The notes: a model not told the origin generated them from the letters alone. A stretch of DNA of 64,000 bases from Patiria miniata (GCF_015706575.1 NW_024037063.1:22940927-23004926); one strand, 5' to 3'. Positions 47,001-56,801 are shown, counted from the first letter of the stretch. Made by a program: numbers and translations.

Positions 47001-49211
47001 CCCACCTGATGCAGAGTTGGTGGTCTTCTCCCCAGACACTGATGTTCTGGTGCTGGTCGTAGCACATTATGACCTTCTGCTGAGAAACACGTCCATGTCA
47101 ATGGCTTCCGGAGTGGTCCAAGTGCAGCCAATATGGACAGATCTAGGTCCAGAAAGAGCAAAGGCTTGGCCAGCCTTCCACGCATTCACGGGGGCAGACA
47201 ACACTGGGAGGTTCTCTCGCATAGGAAAGGCAACCTGGCTGAAAGTCTACCTCAAAGCAGGCGGAGTAGTCATCAATGCTCTGCAGATGCTTTCAGATTC
47301 CGCTGAAGTCACTGAAGAGCTGCTGTCAACGCTGGTTACATTCGTCTGTGCTGCATACGCGCCAAAGGGCATCCAGATTGCGAGCATCCCTGAGCTGCGA
47401 TGACATCTTTTCTGCAAGCATATGGCTGAAAGTGACAAGCTGCCTCCCACCCTTGATGCTCTCAAGCAGCACATCCACCGAGTCCAGATCCAGGCCAAAG
47501 TATGGGGCCAGGCAAGCATTGCTCAGCAGCAGTTCCTGGATCCGCTGCAGCATGGCTTCTACAAGGACACAGCAGCTGATCAGGTGAAGCCAATCACAAC
47601 TAAGGTCCTCCCAGCCCCCAAGGCCATCATTGAGATGGTGAGATGCCAGTGCAGAGCAGACTGTTCAACATTTCGATGCTCTTGCAGGTCCAAGAACTTA
47701 TCATGCACAGACCTCTGCCAGTGCAGCACCCAGTGCCAGAATGATGAGGACTCTAGGAATGACATGTTGCCGACCAGTGACAGTGATGATGATGATGTGT
47801 AAAGATTCTGCTATATAACAAAGATTTTGTTATACCACACTTATTTTGTCATGCTATCATGATATTGAAGTTGTCCAAGAAGCTGCCTAGACATGCTAGA
47901 GGTTTGACTTGCTACATGTAGAAGTTTTGAGCCATTTAAAAAATGTATTATAATGGAATGAACATGAAAATCTGCTTTGTGGTTATGTTGAGCTGAGTTT
48001 ACTTTATACCACTGGCTTCCTCACCCCTGAAAATGTATGTTTAGCCGTTAAAAGCATTACTCTAGGAAACCTGGATGCTGAGATATTGAGAAACACCAAT
48101 TTTCAAGGCAGCCATTTTGAAAATCCAAGATTGCTGCTTGGTGGTTATGTTTAGCTTATTTTACTTTGTACCACTGGCTTCCTCACCCCTGAAAATGTAT
48201 GTTTAGCCGTTAAAATCATGGCTCTGGGCCACCTTGATGCTGAGATATTGAGAAACACCCATTTTGAAGGCGGCAATTTTAAAATCCAAGATGGCCGCTT
48301 TTTGGTTATGTTTAGCTTATTTTACTTTGTACCACTGGCTTCCTCACCCCTGAAAATGTATGTTTAGCCGTTAAAATCATGACTCTAGGCCACCTGGATG
48401 CTGAGATATTGAGAAACACCCATTTTGAAGGCGGCCATTTTGAAAATCCAAGATGGCCGCCATGCATGCTTCCGGCAAATTGTAAACATTGGTTTTCTGA
48501 TTGCCTATACCACACAGATTCCAAAAATGTATAGGTTTGCAAATCCCCCAAAAAAGTTAACGAAGTTCAATATCTGGACATAGTGAACTTGACTATCAGA
48601 TGCTGGGGTCCAATCCTGCTTTGCAATGATCAAACAGCAGTTTAAGGGTTTGCTGTGGGAAACAGCAGTGGATGTGGCTTTATGCGGGACAGTTATATTC
48701 TTGAATTCAACCAGTATTTTGATTTATGTATTTTTACAAAAGTATTTTGTTAACACTAGCTTTGTGCATATGCATGATCCTAATATACCACATAATATTT
48801 GGAAACTGAAATGTAAACGGTTAATAATTTTTAAAAATGATCAATTGTTTTGTGTTTTTATTTTTGCCAAAGGTTGCCTCATCCGATGCTACCAACATCC
48901 AATCTGCAATCGTAAAAGACGGCAACGATTTGGTCCTAACGGGACGGAAGTGGTGGATCTCTGGTGCCATGGACCCCCGCTGCAAAATCTGCATCTTCAT
49001 GGGCAAGACAGACCCCGCAGCAGACACCCACAGACAGCAGAGCATGGTGCTGGTCCCCATGGATGCCCCGGGGTTAGAGGTCATCCGGCCGCTGTCGGTC
49101 TTCGGTTATCAGGACCCGCCAGCCGGTCACGCTGAGTTGGTGTTCGAGGATGTGAGGGTGCCGGCCGAGAATTTCATCCTTGGAGAAGGCAGAGGCTTTG
49201 AAATCGCACAG
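38072..49211 (+). CDS. ACAD10: ACAD10-type HAD / APH / acyl-CoA dehydrogenase fusion, 3' end not found
   Basis: Mitochondrial catabolic enzyme; ACAD10/ACAD11 are reported to phosphorylate and dehydrate 4-hydroxyacyl-CoAs. Exons: 38072-38288, 38774-38922, 39459-39653, 39753-39911, 40023-40171, 40595-40813, 40935-41116, 41309-41459, 41613-41758, 42255-42428, 42670-42864, 43175-43341, 43468-43608, 43857-43994, 48873-49211; all GT-AG and in phase, 907 residues. An Arg-rich, acid-poor N-terminus (1-48) suggests mitochondrial import. HAD domain about 53-270: D58-L-G (second Asp is Gly, as in human ACAD10), T165, K198, D222-D223. APH-like kinase about 290-580: H470-G-D472 with N477 and D492. ACAD part from about 650: [23 protein letters not shown], ending GRGFEIAQ at a donor (49212). 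Human ACAD10 runs about 150 residues further (the C-terminal helical domain); no matching exon is seen to 64000. Intron 14 holds a 4.17-kb transposon. Confidence 0.92.
38495..38715 (-). repeat. tRNA-related SINE-like repeat, antisense
   Basis: ccctggatgggatgccag, ctcctgggtggaggga and ttgcttgcccaaggacac, followed by a tRNA-like region (atttgaaaccctgaac ... tctaaccacaagtcc) in reverse, make a layout common to dispersed repeats of many bilaterians. It lies in intron 1 of the ACAD10-type gene. The limits are approximate. Confidence 0.55.
40290..40510 (+). repeat. tRNA-head SINE, copy 3, with leader
   Basis: The tRNA-like head at about 40428-40495 (gatagctcatttggtagagc, B-box ggtctcgggttttaatcc) is preceded by the same leader as the copy at 28400 (ggttgatccttggc, cacatggcacaaat, acaaagacattgacaaa). 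It ends in seven T. It lies in intron 5 of the ACAD10-type gene, in sense, with more changes in its boxes than copy 2. Confidence 0.7.
41920..42235 (+). repeat. GACTTGTGAT / GACTTGTGATT minisatellite
   Basis: About 30 degenerate units of gacttgtgatt and gtcttgtgattgacatgt lie in intron 9 of the ACAD10-type gene, ending about 20 bases before the exon-10 acceptor. It has the same 10-mer as the intron-3 array of the neighbouring gene at 32262-32660. Confidence 0.75.
42540..42615 (-). repeat. tRNA-derived SINE fragment
   Basis: On the minus strand, ggttcgagtcccacccgac (B-box) and gagcttgctggggt in the plus sense match the fragment at 12010-12130. It lies in intron 10 of the ACAD10-type gene. Confidence 0.55.
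43967..44400 (+). repeat. Tandem copies of the exon-14 3' end and donor
   Basis: The last ~28 coding bases of exon 14 and the start of its intron recur as degraded copies at 44147-44175 and 44263-44296, with another at 48610-48640 beyond the transposon. The copy at 44263 still encodes SCLTMTELQ and keeps CAG-gtgaag, beside the real SCFAMTEPQ. Between copies lie similar G-rich stretches (gtgggcgtggctttgg, gggtttgcgctgggaaat). The simplest reading is unequal duplication of the exon-intron junction, later split by the transposon. Confidence 0.65.
44551..44995. repeat. Subterminal tandem repeats, left arm (~163-base period)
   Basis: Three units begin at about 44551, 44717 and 44877 with gcggccatcttggattttc and contain gggtgtttctcaat, ctcagcatccagg and aggggtgaggaagccag. 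The last unit is cut short before the gene end. Subterminal repeats of this kind commonly bind the transposase in other families; that role is inferred here. Confidence 0.8.
45002..45382 (-). pseudogene. Transposon gene, C-terminal Cys-rich part, left copy
   Basis: 126 residues ending in an acidic run (DSDDDDV). The Cys-rich block ([26 protein letters not shown]) resembles a tesmin/CXC-like cysteine motif. It follows the 45411-46265 frame of the same gene with a break between them. Multi-copy uncharacterised proteins in cnidarians, fish and echinoderms have the same layout, from memory. Not a host gene. Confidence 0.7.
45411..46265 (-). pseudogene. Transposon gene, PIN/FEN-like core, left copy
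   Basis: 284 residues. Acidic motifs ([18 protein letters not shown]) and the block [20 protein letters not shown] are the signature of a widespread multi-copy family annotated as uncharacterised in many animals. The spacing of acidic residues recalls XPG/FEN-PIN nucleases, which is an inference. About 100 further N-terminal residues of the same gene are readable at 46320-46673 (minus) in another frame. Confidence 0.7.
46714..47403 (+). pseudogene. Transposon gene, PIN/FEN-like core, right copy (5'-truncated)
   Basis: Inverted duplicate of the left copy, starting within the segment EKRRQGKD. It lacks the ~66 residues present before that point in the left copy and has only a few substitutions. 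Codons upstream of 46714 belong to the centre sequence and are not homologous to the gene. Confidence 0.7.
47422..47802 (+). pseudogene. Transposon gene, C-terminal Cys-rich part, right copy
   Basis: 126 residues, nearly the same as the left copy at 45002-45382, including the Cys-rich block and acidic end. It follows the core frame with a short gap, as on the left. Confidence 0.7.
47975..48480. repeat. Subterminal tandem repeats, right arm (~163-base period)
   Basis: Three units, inverted relative to those at 44551-44995, each with ctggcttcctcacccctg, tgctgagatattgagaaac and ccattttgaaaatccaag. The outermost matches the outermost left unit best. Confidence 0.8.
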
Positions 49212-49794
49212 GTGGGTGAGATTTAATTGATTGGATGGGCGTGGCTTACATATAAAGAGTAGGGGCTGTTTGAGTTTTTAAAAAATGTACCCTCTTGTCA
49301 ATCTCATAGATCTGCTAAGCAAAACCAGGTTACCAGTCAAAATTTCATGTGGTACCCAATGCTTGGGACTGGTTCTCTGTTATTACAGTTTATTGAGAGC
49401 AGTTTCCGAGCAATATCTTGTATTCAAGAAGCTGATTTTTAATCTCAGTATAAAGTTCCTTCCCACCTCCCCCCCCCCCAAAAAAAAAAACTATTGCTAA
49501 GTTATGACTTCAGACCATATGACTTCAGACCATATCTTGTATTTAAGAAGCTGATTTTTAATCTCAGTATAAAGTTCCCTCCCACCTATATTTCCCCCCC
49601 CAAAAAAAAAAAAAATATTGCTATTTTATGACTTCAGACAATATTTATGACTTCTGCAATAGTCCATGTCTTTTTGTAGTTATCTGTAATTGTATAATTT
49701 AATTTTCAAAAAGATGTACATGTACTGCTTTCCTTGACCAATATATTTTTATCTGATTGAATTGCCCCTTGCACGTGTATTCAACGCACTATGT

Positions 49795-49970
49795 GTATAA
49801 GTTCATAAGCCCCTCTCTGCGAGATATTTATCTATCCTTGAAATGGACTGTGTTTCAAAATGAACCGTAGACTACAGAATATGTATGCGTATAGTCCAAG
49901 GTTAATTTTGAAACGCAATCCCCTTCGAGGACAGATAAACATCTCGCAGAAAGGGGCTTATAAACTGCCG
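49795..49970. mobile_element. Fold-back MITE
   Basis: Arms of ~75 bases: ataagcccctctctgcgag and gtttcaaaatgaaccgtag on the left have inverted counterparts on the right (ctcgcagaaaggggcttat). No coding. Flanks suggest a short TATAA-type target, which is weak. Confidence 0.65.
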
Positions 49971-50394
49971 TGTTTTCCAAGCAGCCAATGCCTATTTTAA
50001 TCCCCTTACGTGACCCCAATCTGCTCAAACTGCAACAAAAGGTTGCCTTGGCATTTGCTGGCTGAATTAAATTGTGCGTATATTTCAATCAATCCATGTA
50101 TTGTCATAGTGGAATCTGAACTATAAAGTACTTCCATTGATTGTTATCCAACTGAATTTTTGAGAAATGACTCCCCTGTTTCTAAATGGATTGCTTTATC
50201 CCCAAGATCTACAATATTTTTTTTACAAATTATATCTGCAGTTGCTGCTTAATGTTTGTAACTTTGTAATGACAAAAAAGCTTCATTCAAAAACGTTCTA
50301 TTGATCAAATTATAAACGTAGTTGATGCATTGGAACGGACTGCAGCGTTATGAACACTATTCTGACATGAACTCTCAACATGACCAGTATATCA

Positions 50395-50650
50395 TCAACT
50401 CGCTCCAATCTACCTCCAGCACATGATACACCTTCGTAATGTGAGGCCTGGTCTACAGTCCTCGGCCCTCACACTCCATGTAGGACTCATATCCCGCCAC
50501 ACCAGCTTCAGAGACACATCCTTCTCTTATAGTGCGCCTCATTTATGGAATTCACTACCGCTTGACCTCAGAACATAGAATAATCCATCATCCTTCAAGC
50601 GACAGCTTAAGACTCATCTCTTCAGCCGGGTATTTTGCATCCTGGAATGA
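50395..50650 (+). mobile_element. L2/CR1-type LINE, C-terminal fragment (unit 1)
   Basis: The frame reads HLRNVRPGLQSSALTLHVG and then FSYSAPHLWNSLPLDLRT, NNPSSFKRQLKTHLF, the usual C-terminal end of L2/CR1-type ORF2. One in-frame stop interrupts it. Related copies precede the third and fourth GPCR genes. Confidence 0.75.
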
Positions 50651-51129
50651 CTTTCTCTTTGCAACGACCCATGCCTTTGAATGACATTTTATGTTGGATA
50701 CCGTGCACAACTGGGCGGCAGTTGTTTTGCATGATTCACGGGCACAGTGCTTCCTGACAAGAACAAATGAAGCCAAAAATCTTCATTTCAGAGTGCTTAC
50801 CAAATTCAAACGTTAACATTTTTTCTTCGCAGCAGATCTGTTTATCGTAATTTTGCCTGCATTGTGACTCTGAACTGCCACCATGTAAAAAACGTCTTCA
50901 GCTAAAACCGATCCGGTTGTGTACGTCAATGAAAGTACTAACTGTTGCTGCTTTCAAACTGTGCCAATGTGTGAATAAACAAACATTCTCAAGTAGTTTT
51001 CTTTGTCCAATTTGCAAACAAAGCAATCCTACTGCAACCAAAGCTTCCCACTGCCTCGATTCTAAGAAACTGGAACTTGGGATAAGTTTTGGGCCAGATC
51101 ATCAATGAATGTTTGTTAAGTGGTCATTT

Positions 51130-51195
51130 TCAAAGACTTGCGCTTTATCTTTCCTTGAGTGAGTGTAAATTAGTGACGTTCACTCGATCACCACA
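51130..51195 (+). promoter_or_regulatory. Conserved proximal 5' flank of cluster GPCRs, CRE-like
   Basis: tccttgagtgagtgtaaatt and gtgacgtt lie 20-60 bases before the ATG. The block is kept before the other three genes (54275-54340, 58610-58674, 62115-62179). TGACGT is intact in copies 1-3 and is TGACAT in copy 4. Being in all copies may only reflect shared descent, so a role in expression is an inference. Confidence 0.4.
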
Positions 51196-52353
51196 ATGGG
51201 ATCAGGCGTAACGTCAGGCGAGTGCACCGCCAACAACACTCACAACATCAGTACTGAGAAGAGTGCTGAGTGGCTTTACACTCCAACACACACTCTCTTT
51301 GTAACCATCATTGTCCCAGTTTTCTGGGGTGCTGGCGTCGTCGCAAACTCAACATTTCTGTTTGTCTTACTTCGCCTCCCCAAGATGAGATCCAAGAGTA
51401 ACATCTTGCTGGCTAACTTGGCGCTTGCCGATTTGTGGCAGATAAGCTTTTATGCTGGAATCTACCTCTGGATGTATCTAGCCTCCCCGGTTCTGTTCTC
51501 CCTACCGTTTGTAAGCTCGGCTGGCTGCATGGGTTTCTACGCCGCATTCAACGTTGGGTACTTTTCCTCCGTCGCACTGGTGACCGCAGTTTCGCTGGAG
51601 CGTTACATTGCCCTCTGCCATCCCATGAGGCATCTGACGATTTTCAGCCGACAGCAGGCCTACAAAATGGTTGGGATCTGCTGGATGGTGGGGTTGGTGT
51701 TTTCCTGTTCCATCGTGCCTGGTTCGGCGATCCTCAACGTGCGATGTCTTCAGTGGCCCGATGTGGACACATTTGATGGGTTCCCTTCAGTTTCTGTATC
51801 GTGTGGTTCTGTACATCCCTGGGTTGGATACTACATCGAGCCACTGGTACTCATCCCATGGCTGGTAATCGTCATCGCAAATATCTACATGTTTGTGGAA
51901 ATTGTGCGCGCCTTGAACAAACGTAGAGCTATCGCGGATGCCGCTACAACTGGAGCACACCTCAGAATGCTGCAAGTCAGAAACCAGTTTGCGATTATGC
52001 TGATCATAAACGGCGCCGTTTTCTTCATCTGTCAGACTCCAATCCGATTCGTCAATCTCTCCTTCTGGATCTGCTTTGTGGCTGGTATCCCGGACAATCC
52101 CCTCGTTGCCATCAGTGGGAATTACATATCATGGATTGTCCTGGTTCCCCAACTCATTAACTGCCTGGTAAATCCTTTAATCTACGGCGTTACCAATGCC
52201 AACTACCGGGCTGCGTTACATCAAGCGTTCCAGTGCAGACGACAGCCTGGAAGAGCCCCCTCAACTCAACAGCCATGTGCTCTTGTTATAAGGAACAGCC
52301 ACGCTGATGTAGAAAACCACCAACAGGAAGCACAAACTGTCAACCAGCTGTAA
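51196..52353 (+). CDS. Cluster GPCR 1, rhodopsin class, peptide-receptor-like
   Basis: A 385-residue seven-transmembrane receptor in one exon. N13 and N17 are glycosylation sequons in the outer N-terminus. Landmarks: N51 (1.50), D79 (2.50), C111 (3.25), E135-R-Y, W163 in TM4, ECL2 cysteines C184 and C203, P221 in TM5, F276-F-I-C-Q-T-P282 in TM6 and NPLIY 326-330. C347 after helix 8 is a possible palmitoylation site. The TM6 toggle tryptophan (6.48) is Gln, which is unusual. Overall likeness is to the peptide-binding beta group (TRH / neuromedin U / ghrelin-like), but I cannot name the ligand. The start context is cacaATGg. AATAAA at 52361-52366, only eight bases after the stop, would give a very short 3' UTR. 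N-terminal half closest to copy 3, C-terminal half closest to copy 2. Confidence 0.9.
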   Translation: MGSGVTSGECTANNTHNISTEKSAEWLYTPTHTLFVTIIVPVFWGAGVVANSTFLFVLLRLPKMRSKSNILLANLALADLWQISFYAGIYLWMYLASPVLFSLPFVSSAGCMGFYAAFNVGYFSSVALVTAVSLERYIALCHPMRHLTIFSRQQAYKMVGICWMVGLVFSCSIVPGSAILNVRCLQWPDVDTFDGFPSVSVSCGSVHPWVGYYIEPLVLIPWLVIVIANIYMFVEIVRALNKRRAIADAATTGAHLRMLQVRNQFAIMLIINGAVFFICQTPIRFVNLSFWICFVAGIPDNPLVAISGNYISWIVLVPQLINCLVNPLIYGVTNANYRAALHQAFQCRRQPGRAPSTQQPCALVIRNSHADVENHQQEAQTVNQL

Positions 52354-54340
52354 GAACTTGAATAAAACTGTGTAGCCATGAACTGTTATAGCGACATCTT
52401 AGTATCATAGCTTTGCATAGAAAGAAGAACATTATGCCATCTTGTGAGCTGAAGCTTAGTTGGTATATTTTGCCATCAGATTACTGTATCTGTGTTAGAG
52501 GTTTTTAACATGCATGCTTTCAATAGCTTCAAGGTCTGAGCTTTTGCCATTTTGTGCTCTGTAATGCAATGTTACATGATATTTTGTAGATTGGTGGTTC
52601 GTGGCTATAGATTGAAACAGTGGTTGGAGTATATGTTATTGTGTCTCACTCTTATTCGAAAAGTTCCAGTTTGCAGACAAGTACAAATAGATTACTTGCT
52701 AACCTAAATTTTAGTTTTGCAATATTTTCACATTTTTCAGTGTCAAATAACATGAATTTGAACGTTTGAAGTTTTCTGCTGTGTAACTGAATGTTACATG
52801 TTATTTTGTAGGTTGGATTGGCATGGCTTAGATTGGAATTTGGGTGCTGGCCAAGTGTCATCAACTGGTCATACAACAACCTCGTTTCCAGGGGTAAAAT
52901 CCAGGGGTAAATTCCAGGGGTAAAATTTAACCCCTAGAATTGTGTAATTATGTGCCAAATAGTGGCACATTTAAATAAAGACTGCAGTCGATGTATGTAA
53001 CGTGTGACGCAGTGTTTATAATTTTGAAATTGTATTTTTTATAGAATCAATCCTTTCAAACATGAGATTTCGACGTCATCTGATTTGGCAAGGATTTTTA
53101 ATTACCTTTATTGTTTATAAAAACCTCAAGTAATGTTAAATATAAACAGCCCAATAATCCAATTTCCCTCTAAAAAAACGTCATAGTTCCCCCATCTTCC
53201 CTCTGAAGGGAAATCCCCCCTGCGATAGCGGTCCATACTCTCCAGCATCCTGGCAGCATCGTTGGTTAAACACTGATACTTCCCTCGCGTGATAATGTTA
53301 AAATAAATTCTGTTGTAATCAGTTCTACCGTTTCTAGTCGGGGTCAGGCCCTGTTGTTTTTTCTTTTTCAAAAATTGACCGGGCTAAAAGGAATGAAGGC
53401 ATTCAGAACGGGAGGAACCCATGTGCTTGAGTGCGCATGGTTGATGCATTTTTGGTATCTCGCCTTACAGAAGCCCTTTAAGCTTAAACTGCAACAAAAG
53501 GTTACCATGGCATTTGCTGGCTGAATGACATAGTGGGTACAACCTTTATTATTGTCTCTCCACGTATTGACGTCATGGACTCGGAACCATTAGGGAGATT
53601 TCAGGAAATTTATCCGTGGGTTTGACCACAAAGTACTTCCTTTTTCTTCATTGTCATCCGTTTTTTTTTTTTTTTTGAGAAATGACTCCCCTAGTTCTAA
53701 TTATAGTAGGTTGCTCAACCTACACAGTCTATTTTTTATTTAAATGATACACGTAGTGCAATAAAATATTTCAGTGTATTACTGCAGTTACTGCGTAAAA
53801 GATACGTCTCCACAAACAACTTTTGTTCCAGCTGTGTACTGAGCTCTCAACACCACAAATTTCTTTCTTAGAGCCATAGTAGTTCTGCATGATGAACCAG
53901 CATAGAGTTTTCTGACCAGAACAGATTAAGCCAAAATCTTCAGTACAGAGAGCCCACCAAATGCAACATTAACGTTTTCTCTTCGCAGCAGATCTGTGAT
54001 CGTATTGTAATTAGCCTACAGTTTGACTCTGAACTACGTCATGTAAAAAGCAGTCTGATCCAGTTGTGGTGTTAAATTAAAGTACTAGCTGTTGCTGGTT
54101 TAAAACTGAGCCAATCTGCGAACAAACACACTTTCTGAATTGGGTTTCTTTCTGGAAACAAAGCAATCTTGTTCCGACCAAAGCTTCTCACTGCCTCGAT
54201 GCAAGAATAAGTTTTGAGCCAGATTGTCTGCATGTATGTAGGCATATTTTTTTTTAGTTGAACTGTGGTCATTTTCAAAGATGTGCGCTATATCTATCCT
54301 TGAGTGAGTCTAAATTTGTGACGTTTACTTGAACACCGCA
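52354..54340. other. Intergenic, end of unit 1 and start of unit 2
   Basis: It holds the shared 3' flank, three copies of aggggtaaa(at/tt) at about 52890-52925, and the unit-2 5' flank. A minus-strand open frame of 81 codons at 53126-53371 is the only one with even codon use; it has no motif I recognise and is not in the other units. Confidence 0.4.
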
Positions 54341-55468
54341 ATGGGATCAGGCATAACGTCAGGCGAGTGCAACGCTCACGACACTCTTAACATCACTACT
54401 GAGATGAGCACTGAGTGGTATTACACTCCAATGCACACCCTCTTTATTACAATCATCGTCCCAGTTTTTTGGGGCGTCGGAGTTGTCACAAATTCAACGT
54501 TTCTGTTCGTCTTGCTTCGCCTTCCTAAGATGAGATCCAAGAGTAACATCTTGCTGGCAAATTTGGCGCTCGCCGATCTGTGGCAAATAAGCTTTTATGC
54601 TGGAATCTACCTCTGGATGTATCTAGCCTCCCCAGTTCCTTTCTCCCGACCGTTTGTAAACTCGGCTGGCTGCATGAGTTTCTACGCTGCATTAAACATC
54701 GGGTACTTCGCATCTGTCGCTCTGGTGACTGCAGTTTCATTTGAGCGTTACATCGCCCTCTGCCATCCCATGAGGCATCTGACGATTTTTAGCCGGCAAG
54801 ACGCGTACAAAATGGTTGGGATCTGCTGGATGGTGGGGTTGGTGTTTTCCTGCTCCATCGTGCCTGGTACAGCGATCCTCAATGTGCAATGTCTTCAGTG
54901 GCCCGATGTGGACACATTTGATGGGTTCCCTTCAGTTTCTGTATCCTGTGGTCCTGTACATCCCTGGGTTGGATACTACATCGAGCCACTGGTACTCATC
55001 CCATGGCTGGTAATTGTTATCGCAAACATTTACATGTTTGTGGAAATCATGGGTACCGCTGTAACCGGAGCATACCTCAGAATGCTGCAAGTCAGAAACC
55101 AGTTTGCGATCATGCTGATCGTAAACGGCGCCGTTTTCTTCATCTGTCAGACTCCAATCCGATTCGTCAATCTCTCCTTCTGGATCTGCTTCGTCGCTGG
55201 TATCCCGGACAACCCCCTCATCGCCATCGGTGGGAGTTACTCAGTGTGGATCGTCCTGGTACCCCAGCTCACTAACTGCCTGGTGAATCCATTAATCTAT
55301 GGCGCTATGAATGCCAACTACCGGGCTGCGTTACGTCAAGCGTTCCAGTGCAGACGTCAGCCCAGAAAAGCCTCACCAACTCAACATCCATGTGCTCTGG
55401 TAATAAGGAACAACCACGCTGATGTAGGAAACCACCAACAGGAAGCACAAACTGTCAACCAGCTGTAA
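54341..55468 (+). CDS. Cluster GPCR 2, rhodopsin class, with shortened third intracellular loop
   Basis: A 375-residue single-exon paralogue. The start is ATG 54341; the open frame extends four codons further up from a TTG. It has the same landmarks as copy 1 (ERY, FFICQTP, NPLIY). The third intracellular loop is about 10 residues shorter: after MFVEI it goes straight to MGTAVTGAYLRM, losing the basic RALNKRR segment kept in the other three. That loop contacts G proteins, so coupling may differ. The poly(A) signal found in the other copies is changed to AATAAC (55476-55481). The frame is open and otherwise conserved, so it looks functional as a protein. Confidence 0.88.
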   Translation: MGSGITSGECNAHDTLNITTEMSTEWYYTPMHTLFITIIVPVFWGVGVVTNSTFLFVLLRLPKMRSKSNILLANLALADLWQISFYAGIYLWMYLASPVPFSRPFVNSAGCMSFYAALNIGYFASVALVTAVSFERYIALCHPMRHLTIFSRQDAYKMVGICWMVGLVFSCSIVPGTAILNVQCLQWPDVDTFDGFPSVSVSCGPVHPWVGYYIEPLVLIPWLVIVIANIYMFVEIMGTAVTGAYLRMLQVRNQFAIMLIVNGAVFFICQTPIRFVNLSFWICFVAGIPDNPLIAIGGSYSVWIVLVPQLTNCLVNPLIYGAMNANYRAALRQAFQCRRQPRKASPTQHPCALVIRNNHADVGNHQQEAQTVNQL

Positions 55469-56801
55469 GAACTTGAATAACACTGTGTATCCATGAACTG
55501 TAATAGCGACATGTTATATCGTAGCTTAATGCATAGAAAGAAGAATGTTATGCCATCTTGTGTACATTAAGCATGCATGCTTTCAATACCTAAACTGTTG
55601 AACTTTGCAATATTTCACAGTTGTCAGTGTAGTATTTGCATATATAAATTTGAAGGTTTAAAGGTTTGTGCTCTGTAATTTAATGTTACATATATGATAT
55701 TTTGTAGATTGGTGGTTCGTGGCTAAAGATTGAAACAATGGGTCGAGTACATGTAATTGTGTCTCACTCTCATTCGAAAAGTTGCAGTTTGCAGAAACGT
55801 ACGCATACTTTACTTGCTACCCTAAACTCCTTATAAATACAAAAATCTAAAGGAAAGGTTCTAAAATCAACTTTAAACCTTGCTTAGCCCCACTCCCAAT
55901 TTCAAGTTGGTCACTCTTGAATTTGACCTAAGAAAAATTTGACATATTTATATTTATTCCCAAAACTTTACGATGATTAGTCTAAACAATTTGAATAACT
56001 TGAAATAGCTTTTTTAGTTCGGAATTTAATGTGCAGACCTGAAAAACTGAATAAAAGCACTTTTCCACACCTTGGATAAAATTAGATTTTTAGTATGGTA
56101 AAAATTGATACTTCCAGAGCATGACGGTGCTACAAAAAATTCTGTTGCATTTCCAAAAATGTAGTTGTATGTCAGGGTCAGACATTGTTTTTTTGTAAAT
56201 AGACCGGACTAAGCCGCAACAAAAGGTTGCCATGGCATTTGCTGGCCAGTAAAATTGTGCACACGACTTTTATTGTTAGATCCCTCCACGTGTTGTCGTT
56301 ACGGGCTCAGAACCAATAGAAAGATTTCTGAAATGTTATCTAAAATATTGATGGGTTGGACCATCAAGTGCATTTCATGAAGTAGAGGGCTCAATAGTCA
56401 ATCCCCATAATCTATGGTATTTTATAAAATCGTATCTGCCCTTGTGCCATAAAATACCTGAGTGCAGACTAGTCCCTGCTTAAGGCACATCTTAATAAAC
56501 AACTCGATGAATTGTTACAAACAATTTTTGTAGAGGGCATTGTGGGCGTGGTTTGGACTATAGCTAGTCCTATTATCTGGAGAACTACCAGAATAGCTTA
56601 ATACCTCATGGAATTATGTCCTTGCATATAATTGTCCTGACTGCATATGGACAAAAACAAAACTTAACTCATCAAAAAACATAATGGGGAAAAGCCCTAT
56701 GTCCTGTTCATCGACCAGACATAGATCTGGTTATATTTTAATCTCTCCACGTAGTGTTATAATGGGCTCAGATCCATTAGGGAGGTTCATTAATGGATTT
56801 G

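Larger units (their letters stand above)
44427..48596. mobile_element. Palindromic DNA transposon in intron 14
   Basis: A 4,170-base element with outer ends atagtcaagttca and its complement. The left arm (44427-46091) and right arm (46714-48596) are inverted copies, about 97 percent alike in coding parts, around a unique ~620-base centre. Each arm runs from the terminus through tandem subterminal repeats into the 3' part of the same gene, so the two gene copies point away from the centre. Only the left copy continues into the centre with N-terminal sequence. This looks like one element that gained an inverted copy of its 3' half. No clear target duplication is seen. The coding frames are interrupted, so no intact product is expected. 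Confidence 0.85.
49212..51195. other. Open intron or truncated 3' side of the ACAD10-type gene
   Basis: After the donor at 49212 I find no exon encoding the expected continuation (a GRLGPGRIHHCMR-like segment in human). The stretch holds a direct duplication of ~115 bases (49417-49532 and 49536-49650), a fold-back element, an L2-type LINE tail and the 5' flank of the first cluster GPCR. Confidence 0.6.

Noticed and set aside
54329-54340. Earlier starts for GPCR 2 and likewise GPCR 4 (62168)
   Set aside because: These begin at TTG; the conserved ATG-GGA-TCA-GG start is shared by all four genes.
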